Below, piece by piece: positions 17,917-27,497 of a DNA stretch of 64,000 nt. Under the pieces are notes generated by a model, which was not told the DNA's origin, did no database searches, and worked only from the letters and a program-made list of their open reading frames with translations. The position numbers and the translations under genes are program-made. The number at the start of each line of letters is the position of its first letter. Position 1 is the first letter of the stretch. This DNA comes from Micromonospora sp. WMMD1102 (GTDB lineage Bacteria > Actinomycetota > Actinomycetes > Mycobacteriales > Micromonosporaceae): contig NZ_JARUBN010000001.1 of assembly GCF_029626265.1 (NCBI RefSeq), forward strand, positions 2,728,001 to 2,792,000, written 5' to 3'.

Positions 17917-18283
17917 GCCGGTGATCCTGGCAGCCCTGGTGCCGTCCGCACCACCGACCTGTCCGTCCAGCTGATCAGACCAACTCCTGGGCCGGCCCGG
18001 GATCCTCCCTTCGGCGCGGCCCGTCGCACAGGTCGATCGGCGGACGGCGGCCGGTGACGAGCGGAGACCCGTGCCCTGGGTACCGCTGACGCCGGACCAG
18101 CAGCGGATTCACATCCCTGGATGCATCCCGTAGGATCACCGCCGGGAGCCACCCACCATCGCGGGCAGCGCAGTCGACATGCCTGCGCTCTCAAGATTCT
18201 TCATTGTTGGTCGGCGCGTGTTCCTCGCCGGGCCAGGGCATCCCGTCGAGCGGCACAGGCGTCGGCGGAATGCTGGAGCACAG
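17917..18283. other. Divergent promoter region
   Basis: About 370 bp between the lipoprotein hydrolase (leftward) and the AA10 oxidase (rightward). No coding signal. The AT-richer stretch ctcaagattcttcattgttg at about 18190-18210 may hold the oxidase promoter. No clear operator palindrome. Confidence 0.45.
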
Positions 18284-19342
18284 ATGAAAGCCTCACGAAG
18301 AGCCCGCCACCTGATCCTCGGCGTGGTCGCCCTGCTCGTCAGCGGGTTCACGATGTTCGTCATCCACCAACCCGGCCCGGCCGCGGCGCACGGTTCGGTC
18401 ACCAACCCGCCGTCCCGGAACTACGGCTGCTGGGAGCGCTGGGGAGACGACCACCTCAACCCCGACATGGCGCAGACCGACCCGATGTGTGCGCAGGCCT
18501 GGCAGGCCAACCCGAACACCATGTGGAACTGGAACGGCCTGTACCGGGAGAACGTCGGCGGCAACCACCAGGCCGCCGTCCCGGACGGGCAGCTGTGTAG
18601 CGGCGGACGTACCCAGAACGGGCTGTACGCCTCGCTGGACACGGTCGGTGCGTGGGTCGCGAAGCCGATGCCGAACAACTTCACGCTGACGCTCACCGAC
18701 GGAGCCCGGCACGGCGCCGACTACATGCTGATCTACATCACCAAGCAGGGCTTCGACCCCACCAGGCAGGCGCTCACCTGGGGCAGCCTGGACCTGGTGC
18801 TGCGGACCGGCAGCTACCCGACCACCGGGCTGTACGAGGCCCAGGTGAACGCGGGCAACCGGACCGGGCGGCACGTCGTCTACACGATCTGGCAGGCGAG
18901 CCACCTCGACCAGCCGTACTACCTGTGCAGCGACGTGATCTTCGGCGGTGGCGGCGAGCCGACGAACCCGCCGACGAACCCGCCCACCAACCCGCCGACG
19001 ATGCCGCCGACCACCCCGCCGACCACCCCGCCGGCTGGCAACGGTGGCTGCACCGCGACGTTCGCCAAGACGAGCGAGTGGTCCGGGGGCTTCGGCGCCC
19101 AGGTCACGGTCCGGGCCGGCAACGCAGCCATCTCCGGATGGACGGTGAACTGGACCTGGCCCAACGGCCAGAGCATCACCAGTTCGTGGAACGCGACAGT
19201 GACCTCCAGCGGGTCGTCGGTCACCGCCACGAACGTCGGGCACAACGGCTCGTTGAGCGCGAACGCCTCGACCAGTTTCGGCTTCAACGGTTCCTGGAAC
19301 GGCACGAACACCGCACCCACGCTGAGCTGTACCGCCAGGTGA
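18284..19342 (+). CDS. AA10 lytic polysaccharide monooxygenase with CBM2
   Basis: 352 residues. The signal peptide ends AAA|HGSV, so His36 becomes the N-terminal copper-binding histidine; the second brace histidine is His143 in TDGARHGADYM. The following segment LIYITKQGFDPTRQALTW and the closing SHLDQPYYLCSDVIF are typical of AA10. A Pro/Thr linker of NPPT repeats (about 250-270) leads to a C-terminal family 2 carbohydrate-binding module (SGWTVNWTWPNGQSITSSWN, GFNGSW). The enzyme oxidatively cleaves crystalline cellulose or chitin outside the cell. ATG 18284 sits after ctggag. Monocistronic, with a strong terminator. Confidence 0.93.
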   Translation: MKASRRARHLILGVVALLVSGFTMFVIHQPGPAAAHGSVTNPPSRNYGCWERWGDDHLNPDMAQTDPMCAQAWQANPNTMWNWNGLYRENVGGNHQAAVPDGQLCSGGRTQNGLYASLDTVGAWVAKPMPNNFTLTLTDGARHGADYMLIYITKQGFDPTRQALTWGSLDLVLRTGSYPTTGLYEAQVNAGNRTGRHVVYTIWQASHLDQPYYLCSDVIFGGGGEPTNPPTNPPTNPPTMPPTTPPTTPPAGNGGCTATFAKTSEWSGGFGAQVTVRAGNAAISGWTVNWTWPNGQSITSSWNATVTSSGSSVTATNVGHNGSLSANASTSFGFNGSWNGTNTAPTLSCTAR

Positions 19343-19358
19343 CAGCGGTTCCGTGACG

Positions 19359-19386
19359 GGGGGTGGCGCCAGCCGGTGCCACCCCC
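19359..19386 (+). terminator. Hairpin terminator after the AA10 gene
   Basis: Arms gggggtggc (19359-19367) and gccaccccc (19378-19386), extended inward by three more pairs to a 4-base loop, then tt. It lies 17 bp after the stop, between convergent genes. Confidence 0.75.
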
Positions 19387-19508
19387 TTGCGGCGTCGTCG
19401 GGAGCCGCCCGTGACGCGTGTCGGACGGCCCGGCGGGCGGTCCGGCTGACCGCGCCGGTACGCCGGTGCGGTGACCCGGCCGATGGAGGACCTGGCGCCG
19501 ACGGACCG

Positions 19509-20435
19509 TCAGCCGACCATCTCGGCGCAGGCCCGCCACAGCCGGTCGGCCTGCTCCGGGTCGACCGCGTGGTACGAGACCGACGAGGCGAGGTCGGCGT
19601 CGTCCGTCGGCAGCACGGTGACCGGAGTCGCCTCCGCGCAGTCGTTGAAGTAGCGGCCGGTGACACCGTCCAGCAACGGCGAGGTGGCCACCAGCACGGA
19701 GGTGGCCGCACCCTGCTGCGGGCTCTTCTGGAGATCGGCCGGTACGCCGAGATCACCGCCGATGTACTGCTGGAGGCCGGTGGCGATCGCGCCGGGGTTG
19801 ACGGCGTTGGCGGTGATCGCCCGGTCGGCCCAACGGCTGGCGGCGCCGACCGCGAAGAGCGCCACCGCGGTCTTCGCCTGGGCGTACGCCAGCCGGGGAT
19901 GGTACTCGCGGTGCAGATAGTGGATGTCCTCGAAGACGACGGGGGAGAGGTGGTGGGCGCTCGAACTGACCGAGACGATCCGGGCGCCGCCGGCCCGGGT
20001 CAGTGCGTCGCGCAGCCCGACCGCGAGCAGGTAGTGGCCGAGGTGGTTGACGGCGAACTGCACCTCCCAGCCTTCCGGGGTCCGGCGCAGTTCGGGCACC
20101 GCCATCACTCCGGCGTTGTTGACCAGGATGTGCAGCGGTCCTGCCCAGGCGTCGACGAAGGCGCGGATGGACGAGACGTCGGTCAGTTCGAGCGCGGCGC
20201 CCCGTACCTCGGGATTTCCGGTGGACGTCGCGATGTCGTACGCCGCCTCGTCGGCGTTGCCGTCCTGGGCGGTCACGGTCACCTGCGCCCCCGCACCGGC
20301 CAGCGCCCGGGCCGTCTCCAGCCCGATCCCGGAGGCCCCTCCGGTCACGACGGCCCGCCGCCCGGACAGGTCGGTCCCGGCGACGACCTCGGCGGCGGTC
20401 GAATGCCGCCCGTACGGTGTGACGATCCGTTCCAT
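19509..20435 (-). CDS. Short-chain dehydrogenase/reductase
   Basis: 308 residues from ATG 20435 (MERIVTPYGRHSTAAEVVAG). The cofactor loop is TGGASGIG, the structural NAG is in VNNAGVMAVPE, the catalytic Ser in IVSVSSSAHH, and the active-site Tyr and Lys in YAQAKTA (Y-x3-K). Residues 1-25 before the Rossmann fold match the WW-oxidoreductase/retinol-dehydrogenase-like subgroup. NAD(P)-dependent oxidoreductase with unknown substrate. The upstream in-frame extension to 20561 is not used: it has no ribosome site and is unlike the family. Confidence 0.9.
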   Translation of the reverse strand: MERIVTPYGRHSTAAEVVAGTDLSGRRAVVTGGASGIGLETARALAGAGAQVTVTAQDGNADEAAYDIATSTGNPEVRGAALELTDVSSIRAFVDAWAGPLHILVNNAGVMAVPELRRTPEGWEVQFAVNHLGHYLLAVGLRDALTRAGGARIVSVSSSAHHLSPVVFEDIHYLHREYHPRLAYAQAKTAVALFAVGAASRWADRAITANAVNPGAIATGLQQYIGGDLGVPADLQKSPQQGAATSVLVATSPLLDGVTGRYFNDCAEATPVTVLPTDDADLASSVSYHAVDPEQADRLWRACAEMVG

Positions 20436-20681
20436 GATCCGTCTCTCGTGATTGGTCGCGCCGTGATTGGTCGGGTTCGGAGAGGTCTGTCCGGTAACCG
20501 CGCCAGCCGCCGCTCCCATGATCGTCCGCCCTACCCGGGCAGCATTCCCGCCGGACACCACTTCAAGCCCTCGGCGGGCGGCGGGGTCGAGTCGTGCCGC
20601 AATTGTCGGATTGGCTCCTGTATCCGGGGATCCTCCCTATCGTGGCATCGTGATGTCCGGCAGATTCCCGAGGCGGTGGCG

Positions 20682-21851
20682 GTGACCGGTCCGCGTCGGC
20701 GTCTGGGGAAGGCCCGCGAACTGCTGGTCGAACGGTGGCGTCAGTTCCGAGCCGTCGAGGTGGTGGTGGCCCAGAGCGCTGTGGCCGCGGCGCTGGCCTG
20801 GTTCCTGGCCGCCGGGGTACTCGGCAACCCGCAGCCGGTCTTCGCTCCGATCGCGGCCATGATCACACTGGGGATATCGACGGGTCAGCGCCTGCGCCGG
20901 GCGGTGGAACTGGTGCTCGGAGTCATCGCCGGCATCGCCGTCGGCGACGGGCTGATCTACGTGATCGGGACGGGCGCCTGGCAGATCGGGGTCGGCGCCG
21001 CGCTGGCGATGAGCGTGACGATCCTGGCCGGCGGGTCGGCCGGAGTGGTCTCCCAGGCCGCCACCTCGTCGGTACTGGTGGCGACCCTGCGCCCGCCGAG
21101 CGAGGGGATCTACTTCACCCGCATCATCGACGCCCTGATCGGCGGTGCGGTGGCGTTGGCGGTGATGGCCCTGGTGCTGCCGGTGAACCCGGTGACCGTG
21201 GTGTCCCGGGTGGCCCGCCCGGCCCTGGACGTACTCGTCGAGGGGTTGACGGTGACCGCGCGCGGCCTCGCCGAGCGTGATCAGGACCCGCTACAGGAGG
21301 CGCTTGCCACGCTGACCCGGGGCGAGGACAAGCTCGAGGAGTTCTACCAGGTGCTGCCGGAGGGGCGGGAGGCCGCCACCATCGCCCCGGTGCGTTGGCG
21401 GGCGCGTGCCGCCCTACAGCACTACATGAAGGCGGCCGAGTACATCGAACGCGCCGTGCGCAACGCCCGGGTGCTGACCAGGCGGGCGGTGACCCTGCTG
21501 CGCGACGACGAACCGGCGCCGAGGGAACTCGTCGAGTCCATCTGCAGCCTGGCCGAGGCCGCGAAGGTGGTGCAGCGGGACCTGCGCCGGGGTGTCATCC
21601 CCAAGACGTGCACCGCGATGGTGTGCCGGGCCGTGGAGCAGGCGAGTGCCGCCTACCGGCAGGGGCTGGGCTTTTCCGGCAACGTGGTCGTCGCGCAGAT
21701 CCGCGCCATCGCCACCGACCTGCTCGGCACGGCCGGACTGCCGCACGACGAGGCGGAGCGGGAGGTACGCCGGGTCGGCGGTACGCCGGGGGACAACCTG
21801 GAAACCGGGAACGGATCCGGGGAGGACTCGGATCCGTCCGGGCGACGGTGA
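20682..21851 (+). CDS. FUSC/aromatic-acid-exporter-type membrane protein
   Basis: 389 residues from GTG 20682 (ribosome site gaggcgg six bases before). Four or five N-terminal membrane helices, including VFAPIAAMITLGISTGQRLRR and GVIAGIAVGDGLIYVIGTGAW, match the ArAE_1/FUSC transmembrane domain, followed by a cytosolic helical domain with many Arg/Glu. Members are proposed to export aromatic acids or act in envelope physiology. The last 30 residues are Gly/Asp-rich and run up to the place where the convergent CDF transporter is cut, so the C-terminus may be altered by that deletion. Confidence 0.82.
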   Translation: MTGPRRRLGKARELLVERWRQFRAVEVVVAQSAVAAALAWFLAAGVLGNPQPVFAPIAAMITLGISTGQRLRRAVELVLGVIAGIAVGDGLIYVIGTGAWQIGVGAALAMSVTILAGGSAGVVSQAATSSVLVATLRPPSEGIYFTRIIDALIGGAVALAVMALVLPVNPVTVVSRVARPALDVLVEGLTVTARGLAERDQDPLQEALATLTRGEDKLEEFYQVLPEGREAATIAPVRWRARAALQHYMKAAEYIERAVRNARVLTRRAVTLLRDDEPAPRELVESICSLAEAAKVVQRDLRRGVIPKTCTAMVCRAVEQASAAYRQGLGFSGNVVVAQIRAIATDLLGTAGLPHDEAEREVRRVGGTPGDNLETGNGSGEDSDPSGRR

Positions 21852-21872
21852 GTGCGTCGTCGCGCCGGCCTT

Positions 21873-22034
21873 CAGCGCGGTCGACGAGGCGAGCGTACCG
21901 GCGGTGATCGCCACCGCCGCCTCCACGACGTTGTAGGTGATCGTGGCGGCGACCAGCAGCCGTACCCGGCGGACGAGCGCGGCGCGCCGGTCCGGTGTCG
22001 GGCCGGGCGGCCGGAGCCCGATCGGCGCCGTCAT
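21873..22034 (-). pseudogene. CDF cation transporter, truncated after 54 residues
   Basis: From ATG 22034, coupled by TGATG to the regulator stop, the frame reads RRAALVRRVRLLVAATITYN then VVEAAVAITAGTLASSTAL, the start and first helix of a cation-diffusion-facilitator (CzcD-like) exporter. Right after STAL the similarity stops and the frame runs antisense into the FUSC gene. At least 230 residues, including all metal-site helices, are missing. A deletion joining this gene to the convergent FUSC gene is inferred. Confidence 0.8.
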
Positions 22035-22378
22035 CAGCAGCACCCCTTCGCGGCGGCGTCCGGGCAGGCGGCCGGGTCCACCGCCAGCACCAGGCCCAGC
22101 AGGTCGCCCAGGGCGTGCGCCAGCCGGGCGTCGGCCAGCTCGTAACGGGTCCGGCGACCCTCGGGCGCGGCGACCACCAGGCCGCAGCCGCGCAGGCAGG
22201 CGAGATGGTTCGACAGGTTCTGCCGGGTGGTGCCGAGCAGTTCGGCCAGTTCGGCCGGGTAGCCCGGACCGTCGCGCAGGGCCAGCAGCAGTCGCGCCCG
22301 GGTCGGGTCCGACAGCGCGTGACCGAACCGGGCCAGCACCTGTCCGTGCGTCAACGTCTGCACCGGATCACAGTACAT
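22034..22378 (-). CDS. CmtR-like ArsR/SmtB metal sensor
   Basis: 114 residues from ATG 22378 (GTG 22363 is possible). The winged helix contains ELLGTTRQNLSNHLACLRGC and GLVVAAPEGRRTRYELADA, very close in pattern to mycobacterial CmtR: the two cysteines in LACLRGCG correspond to CmtR Cys57 and Cys61, and the Cys-rich tail (AACPDAAAKGCC) can supply the third ligand. Such proteins repress a cadmium/lead exporter until metal binds. Here the exporter downstream is truncated, leaving the sensor without a target in this window. A perfect operator palindrome covers its start. Confidence 0.88.
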   Translation of the reverse strand: MYCDPVQTLTHGQVLARFGHALSDPTRARLLLALRDGPGYPAELAELLGTTRQNLSNHLACLRGCGLVVAAPEGRRTRYELADARLAHALGDLLGLVLAVDPAACPDAAAKGCC

Positions 22379-22393
22379 CAGATGATGTACTGT
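22370..22393. promoter_or_regulatory. Operator of the CmtR-like regulator
   Basis: Perfect inverted repeat: acagtacatca (22370-22380), centre ga, tgatgtactgt (22383-22393). It covers the ATG start of the regulator and stands in otherwise unstructured DNA. Size and position fit an ArsR-family autoregulatory operator; overlap with the start codon suggests a leaderless transcript or use of the GTG at 22363. Confidence 0.8.
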
Positions 22394-22553
22394 TCGGGCC
22401 TGCTCGGTGTGGGAGAGCCATCGTGGCCCGGTGTCCACTTGGTGCCATGTCGCCTCTGCGGCAGCACAGGTTGATGACCGACGAAATGCTCCGGCCACAG
22501 ACTCCGACTGGCGCCGTTGCCGGCGTCCACGCCGAAGTCGAGGAGCAACCGTC

Positions 22554-25500
22554 ATGTCACCTCCGCTGCGCCGTACCGCTGCCGGGCTGGCCGCCGTACT
22601 CGCGCTCACCGCCGTGGGGCCACCGGCCGCCGCCGCGCCCCGGCCCGTCGTACCGCCCGGCGCCGGGTCGCCGGACCGGGCAGGCGCGGCCACCGCCGGG
22701 GCGCGGGTCACCCTGATCACCGGTGACGTCGTCGAGGTATCGCCGGCCGGCGCCGGCCGGTACGCGGCCACGGTCCGCCCGGCCGCCGGACGGGAGCGGA
22801 TCACCTTCCACACCGTCGAGTCCGACGGCGGACTGCGGGTACTGCCCAGCGACGTCGTGCCGTACGTCTCGGCCGGCGCCCTGGACCCAGACCTGTTCGA
22901 CGTCGAGGAGCTGATCGCCGACGGGTACGCCGACAACGCCTCGGCCAGCCTGCCGCTGATCGTCCGCTACCAGGACCCGGCCGCCGGCGCCCGCGCCCTG
23001 GCCGGTACCACCGCCACCCGGCCGCTGACCAGCATCGGCGGCGCGGCCCTGGCCGCCGGGAAGGACTCGCTGGCCGGATTCTGGCAAACCGTCGGGCAGA
23101 CCGGGAAGGCCGGCCCGGCGCGCTCCGCCGCCACCACCCTCGGCGGCGGGCTCCGGCAGATCTGGCTGGACGGCCGGGTCCGGCCGGTGCTGGACCTCAG
23201 CGTCGCCCAGATCGGCGCCCCGGCCGCCTGGCAGGCCGGCCTGGACGGTGCCGGGGTCACGGTGGCGGTGCTGGACACCGGCGTCGACCAGACCCATCCG
23301 GACCTGGCCGGCAGGGTGACGCAGGCCCGGGACTTCAGCGGCAGCCCGGACGCCACCGACCACCACGGACACGGTACGCACGTCGCGGCGACCGTCGCCG
23401 GCACCGGCGCCGGATCCGCCGGCACTCGCAAGGGGGTGGCCCCGGGTGCGAGCCTGCTGGCCGGCAAGGTGCTCGGTGACGACGGCAGCGGCTACGACTC
23501 CTGGATCATCGCCGGAATGGAGTGGGCCGCCGAGCAGGGCGCGGCAGTGGTCAACCTGAGCCTCGGCGGCGGGCCGACCGACGGCACCGACCCGCTCAGC
23601 GAGGCGGTGGACCGGATCACCGCCGACACCGGCACCCTCTTCGTGGTCGCCGCCGGCAACGAGGGCGCGAACTACAGCGTCGGTACCCCCGGTGCGGCCC
23701 GGTCCGCGCTGACCGTCGGTGCGGTCGACCGGGACGAGTCGCTGGCCGACTTCTCCAGCCGGGGTCCCCGACTCGGTGACGAGGGACTCAAGCCGGACAT
23801 CACCGCCCCTGGGGTGGACATCGTCGCCGCCCGCGCCGCCGGTACCGGCATGGGCCGGCCGGTCGACGACCACTACACCGCCGCCTCCGGCACCTCGATG
23901 GCGACGCCGCACGTGGCCGGCGCGGCGGCACTGCTGGCCCAGGCCCACCCGGACTGGTCGGCGGCCCGGCTGAAGGACGCACTGGTCAGCACCGCCCGGA
24001 GCAACCCGGAACTGTCGGTGTTCGAGCAGGGCACCGGCCGGGTGGACGTGGCGCGCGCCGTCGGCCAGCGGCTGCACGCCACCGGCCAGGTCGACTTCGG
24101 CCTGCACACCGACCCGGACGGCACCGCGACCGCCCGCGCCGGTGCGGCGGCGGTGCCGGTCGGCAGGAGTGTCAGCTACACGAACGACGGGCCGACCCCG
24201 GTCACCCTCACCCTCGCCGTCGAACTGGTCAACGTAGCCAGCGGGATGCCGGAGACGGACGCCGTCACCACCGGCTCCGGAACCGTCACCGTGCCCGCCG
24301 GAGGTTCGGTGCAGGTCCCCGTCACCCTCGACCTGGCCAAACTCGACCGGGGGCTCTTCGGCGGACAGATCGTCGCGACCGGCCCGGACGGGGTGCACGC
24401 CAGTACGGCGGTCGGCGTCAGCCTGGACGGGCCCCGGCACACGGTCAGCTTCCGCGCGGTCGGCCGGGCCGGCCAGCCGGTTGCGGTGCCGGTGCTCGCG
24501 GTGATGGGCGACAGCTACCGCTGGGACAACCTCAACTTCCTCTGGCCGGGCCTGACCCGGACCATCGAGGTGGCCGAGGGGCCCTACCTGCTGCACGCCC
24601 TGATCGAGGACGGCGGCGTACTCGACGAGCAGGCCACCCTGATCACCGATCCCGAACTGCGGGTCGACCGGGACATCGAGGTACTCCTCGACGCCCGCCG
24701 GGGCACCCCGATCCGGATCGAGACGCCGCGCCCGGCCGAGCAGCAGGCGGTACTGAGCTACTACGTGCACCGGGTCACCGGCACCGGCCGGCAGATCAGC
24801 CACGGCACCATGCACTTCAGTACGGTGCAGCAGGTGAACGTCACCCCGACCCGCAAGCCGAGCGCCGGGGCGTACGAGTTCTCCTCCCGGTGGCAGCTCG
24901 TCGCGCCGATGGTGCGCACCGAGGTACCCGGGGTTCCCGGCCCGCTCGACGTCAACCTGACCGGCCAGTCCCCGGCGTACGACGGGACCCGCCGGTTCCG
25001 GCTCGTGCACGCCGGCCGGGGCAGCCCGGAGGAGCTGGCGGCGGCGAAGGTGCGCGGCGCGGCGGTGCTGGTCGAGTCCTCAGACGAACCGGCCGGGGAG
25101 GACGCGCCGAGCGAGAGCGAGGTGACCGCGGCGGCGGCCGAGGCGGGCGCGGCGGTGACCCTGATGGTGCGCCCGGCGGACTGGTCGGCCTGGACGGTCT
25201 GGCGGCCCACCGGGGACCGGGAACCGATCCCGATGCTGGCCGTGGCACACGACGACGGCCAGCGGCTGATCGCCCGGGCCCACCGGAAGGCGGCGACGGT
25301 CGAGCTGACCCTCACCACCTCCAGCCCCTACCTCTACGACGTGCAGCACGTCGAACGGAACCGGATCCCGGACCGGATCGTCTACCGGGTTACCGCGAAC
25401 AACTCGACAAGGATCACCACTCGGTACGCCGACAACGGCGGATTCCCCTGGGCAAAGGAGCAGAGGTTCGGATGGCGCCCCTGGCAGACCTATGCATGGA

Positions 25501-26333
25501 ACGACACGTCCCGGTTCGTGGCCACTCCCAAGGAGCGCGAGGAGTGGGTGACCACCGGCGACGCGCTCTGGCAGCACCGGGTCAGCCACGAGTGGCCCTG
25601 GAACGATTTCGGCGCCCTCCAAACCGGGATGACCGAACCGCCCACCAGCTACCGCGCCGGTAGGGCCGAGCAGACCTGGATCGCCCCGGTGGTCCGTCCC
25701 AACTCGCCGCGCGGGGTACCCGAGCTGGTCTCCAGCCGGACCGGTGACACCCTGGCGCTGCGGGTGCCGGAGTTCGTCGACGCCGAGGGCCACCACACGA
25801 TCGGCGAGGCGACCCGGGTGTCCGGGACGCTGTGGCGGGACGGGAAGCTGCTGGCCGAGCTGCCGGACGCCCGGCGGGACGTACCCACCACCGGGCCGGA
25901 GGCCGGTTACCGGCTGGCCCTGACCACCGAGCGCGACGGTGCGGAGTGGAGCTGGGGCACCCGTACCGAGACGGTGTGGCAGTTCCGTTCCGGTCGGTCC
26001 GCCGGCGACGGGGCGCGGCCGCTGCCGCTGTTGCAGCTCGACTACGCGGTGCCGGTGGACCTGACCGGCCGGGCCGCCGGTCGGCGGCACACCGTGGGGC
26101 TGACCCTCCGGCACCAGGACGGGCACCCCGCTGCCCGGGGCACCAGCCTGACCGTCGAGGTCTCCTTCGACGAGGGTGCCAGCTGGCGGCGGGTCCCGGT
26201 CACCGGGCACGGCAACGCCTACCGGGCCAGCGTTCCGGCCGGCGAGGGCACGGTGTCGCTGCGGGTCGGGGCCACCGACCGGTCCGGCAACGCGGTCACC
26301 CAGACCGTGATCCGGGCGTACGGCCTGCGCTGA
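22554..26333 (+). CDS. Secreted S8 subtilisin-like protease, 1,259 residues
   Basis: A signal peptide (RRTAAGLAAVLALTAVGPPAAAA) is followed by a propeptide-like region and the peptidase S8 domain at about 220-500, with Asp241 (VLDTGVD), His273 (HGHGTHVA) and Ser448 (GTSMATPH). The remaining roughly 750 residues are beta-rich accessory domains typical of large actinobacterial extracellular subtilases. ATG 22554 follows gaggag. An extracellular nutritional protease is likely. The LuxR-like gene converges on it across a strong bidirectional terminator; such pairs recur in actinobacteria, suggesting, but not proving, that the regulator controls it. Confidence 0.93.
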   Translation: MSPPLRRTAAGLAAVLALTAVGPPAAAAPRPVVPPGAGSPDRAGAATAGARVTLITGDVVEVSPAGAGRYAATVRPAAGRERITFHTVESDGGLRVLPSDVVPYVSAGALDPDLFDVEELIADGYADNASASLPLIVRYQDPAAGARALAGTTATRPLTSIGGAALAAGKDSLAGFWQTVGQTGKAGPARSAATTLGGGLRQIWLDGRVRPVLDLSVAQIGAPAAWQAGLDGAGVTVAVLDTGVDQTHPDLAGRVTQARDFSGSPDATDHHGHGTHVAATVAGTGAGSAGTRKGVAPGASLLAGKVLGDDGSGYDSWIIAGMEWAAEQGAAVVNLSLGGGPTDGTDPLSEAVDRITADTGTLFVVAAGNEGANYSVGTPGAARSALTVGAVDRDESLADFSSRGPRLGDEGLKPDITAPGVDIVAARAAGTGMGRPVDDHYTAASGTSMATPHVAGAAALLAQAHPDWSAARLKDALVSTARSNPELSVFEQGTGRVDVARAVGQRLHATGQVDFGLHTDPDGTATARAGAAAVPVGRSVSYTNDGPTPVTLTLAVELVNVASGMPETDAVTTGSGTVTVPAGGSVQVPVTLDLAKLDRGLFGGQIVATGPDGVHASTAVGVSLDGPRHTVSFRAVGRAGQPVAVPVLAVMGDSYRWDNLNFLWPGLTRTIEVAEGPYLLHALIEDGGVLDEQATLITDPELRVDRDIEVLLDARRGTPIRIETPRPAEQQAVLSYYVHRVTGTGRQISHGTMHFSTVQQVNVTPTRKPSAGAYEFSSRWQLVAPMVRTEVPGVPGPLDVNLTGQSPAYDGTRRFRLVHAGRGSPEELAAAKVRGAAVLVESSDEPAGEDAPSESEVTAAAAEAGAAVTLMVRPADWSAWTVWRPTGDREPIPMLAVAHDDGQRLIARAHRKAATVELTLTTSSPYLYDVQHVERNRIPDRIVYRVTANNSTRITTRYADNGGFPWAKEQRFGWRPWQTYAWNDTSRFVATPKEREEWVTTGDALWQHRVSHEWPWNDFGALQTGMTEPPTSYRAGRAEQTWIAPVVRPNSPRGVPELVSSRTGDTLALRVPEFVDAEGHHTIGEATRVSGTLWRDGKLLAELPDARRDVPTTGPEAGYRLALTTERDGAEWSWGTRTETVWQFRSGRSAGDGARPLPLLQLDYAVPVDLTGRAAGRRHTVGLTLRHQDGHPAARGTSLTVEVSFDEGASWRRVPVTGHGNAYRASVPAGEGTVSLRVGATDRSGNAVTQTVIRAYGLR

Positions 26334-26364
26334 CCGGGTTCCGGGCGGCACAGTCTGTGCTGAT

Positions 26365-26408
26365 CGGCTCCGGGAGGGACGGCGATCCGGTCGTCCCGCC
26401 CGGAGCCG
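26365..26408. terminator. Bidirectional terminator hairpin
   Basis: Outer arms cggctccggg (26365-26374) and cccggagccg (26399-26408) plus inner arms gggacg and cgtccc, separated by one mismatch and a 10-base loop. It sits between the convergent protease and regulator genes and can serve both. Confidence 0.8.
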
Positions 26409-26431
26409 GGTGGTGTCTGTCGTCCCGCCGG

Positions 26432-27427
26432 TCAGAGCCAGCCCCGGCGGGCGGCCTGGAACGCCAGCCCGGTACGGGTGTCCACCCCGGCCAGCGCCAT
26501 CAGCCGTTCCAGCCGGCGCTGGACGGTCCGGCGACTGACGCCGAGCTGCGAGGCGATCGACTTGTCGGGGAAGCCGGCCACGAAGAGCGAGAGCAGGAAC
26601 CGCTCACCGTCGTCCAGCGCGTCGTCGGGCGGCGCCCCGGCGAGACCACCCCGCTCGGCGTCCCAGCGGATCGGGGTGGCCCGGTCCCAGTGGCTCTCGA
26701 AGAGGGCCAGCAGGGCGTCGAGCAATTCACTGCGCCGGATCAGCGCGGCGGTCGGCTCGCCGACGTCGCGCTCGTCGTCCGGCACCAGCGGGCAGATCGC
26801 GGTCGACCGGTCGGCGATGGCGATCCGGACCGGCAACCTCGGCAGGGACCGGGCGTCCTCCCCGGCGCGTACGCTCTCGGCGATGCTCTCCAGCTCGCCG
26901 GGCGTCTCCAGCAGCGCCCGCTCGTAGATCGCCCGGTACCGCACCCCACGGGCCAGCGCCCCGGACTCCTCGGCGTTCTCCGCGCCGGACATGGCGAGCG
27001 GGTTGGCCCGGCAGAACCAGAGGATTTCCACCCGGGCCGACTCCTGGAGGTCACGCAGCCGGTCCCGCAACGCGGCCGTACCGACCACCACCTCCACCAG
27101 ATGGTCGGCGTTGCGGCGCCGGACGCTGCTCCGGTACTCCTCGGTCAGCGCGGCGACCGCCTGCCGGGCGGTCTCCAGCGACTCCTGCCGGCGCAGCAGG
27201 GTGTTGCCGAGGGCGACGTCCGGCGGCAACGGTTCGAAGATCCGTTCCGGCCCGGGACGGGCCACCGCGAGTCCCTTGTCCCGCAGGCCGTCCAGCAGCC
27301 CGGCGGCCTCCTCCAGCGGCATCCCGGCCTGCCCGGCGAGGTCGGCGGGCCCGGCCGCGGAGAGCCGCAGCAGCATCCGGTACGCCTGCTCCTCCGGTGG
27401 CCGCAGCAGGCCGTTGTCGTCGGACAT
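26432..27427 (-). CDS. LuxR-type HTH regulator with TrmB-like N-terminus
   Basis: 331 residues from ATG 27427 (agggggaacgggg upstream). N-terminal residues 10-80 (EEQAYRMLLRLSAAGPADL, MPLEEAAGLLDGLRDKGLA) resemble a TrmB-like winged helix; the middle is a sensory domain; the C-terminus is a LuxR/GerE helix-turn-helix (LLSLFVAGFPDKSIASQLGV, SRRTVQRRLERLMALAGV). This is the actinobacterial class often found beside large secreted subtilases. Likely an activator or repressor responding to an unknown signal. Confidence 0.87.
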   Translation of the reverse strand: MSDDNGLLRPPEEQAYRMLLRLSAAGPADLAGQAGMPLEEAAGLLDGLRDKGLAVARPGPERIFEPLPPDVALGNTLLRRQESLETARQAVAALTEEYRSSVRRRNADHLVEVVVGTAALRDRLRDLQESARVEILWFCRANPLAMSGAENAEESGALARGVRYRAIYERALLETPGELESIAESVRAGEDARSLPRLPVRIAIADRSTAICPLVPDDERDVGEPTAALIRRSELLDALLALFESHWDRATPIRWDAERGGLAGAPPDDALDDGERFLLSLFVAGFPDKSIASQLGVSRRTVQRRLERLMALAGVDTRTGLAFQAARRGWL

Positions 27428-27497
27428 CCCCGTTCCCCCTACTTCCCGTCGACCCGGTCGGCTCCACGACGCGGGGGAGCCGCCCGGGAGGTGCCCG

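Noticed and set aside
18427..18443. A TGGGAGCGCT string inside the AA10 gene resembling the cellulose-regulator (CebR) operator of actinomycetes.
   Set aside because: It lies within codons for the conserved Trp-Glu-Arg-Trp of the enzyme, the second half-site does not match, and it is far from the promoter.
22557..25010. An 817-codon minus-strand frame opposite the S8 protease.
   Set aside because: Arg/Gly/Pro-rich shadow of the protease frame; the protease has signal peptide, triad and ribosome site.
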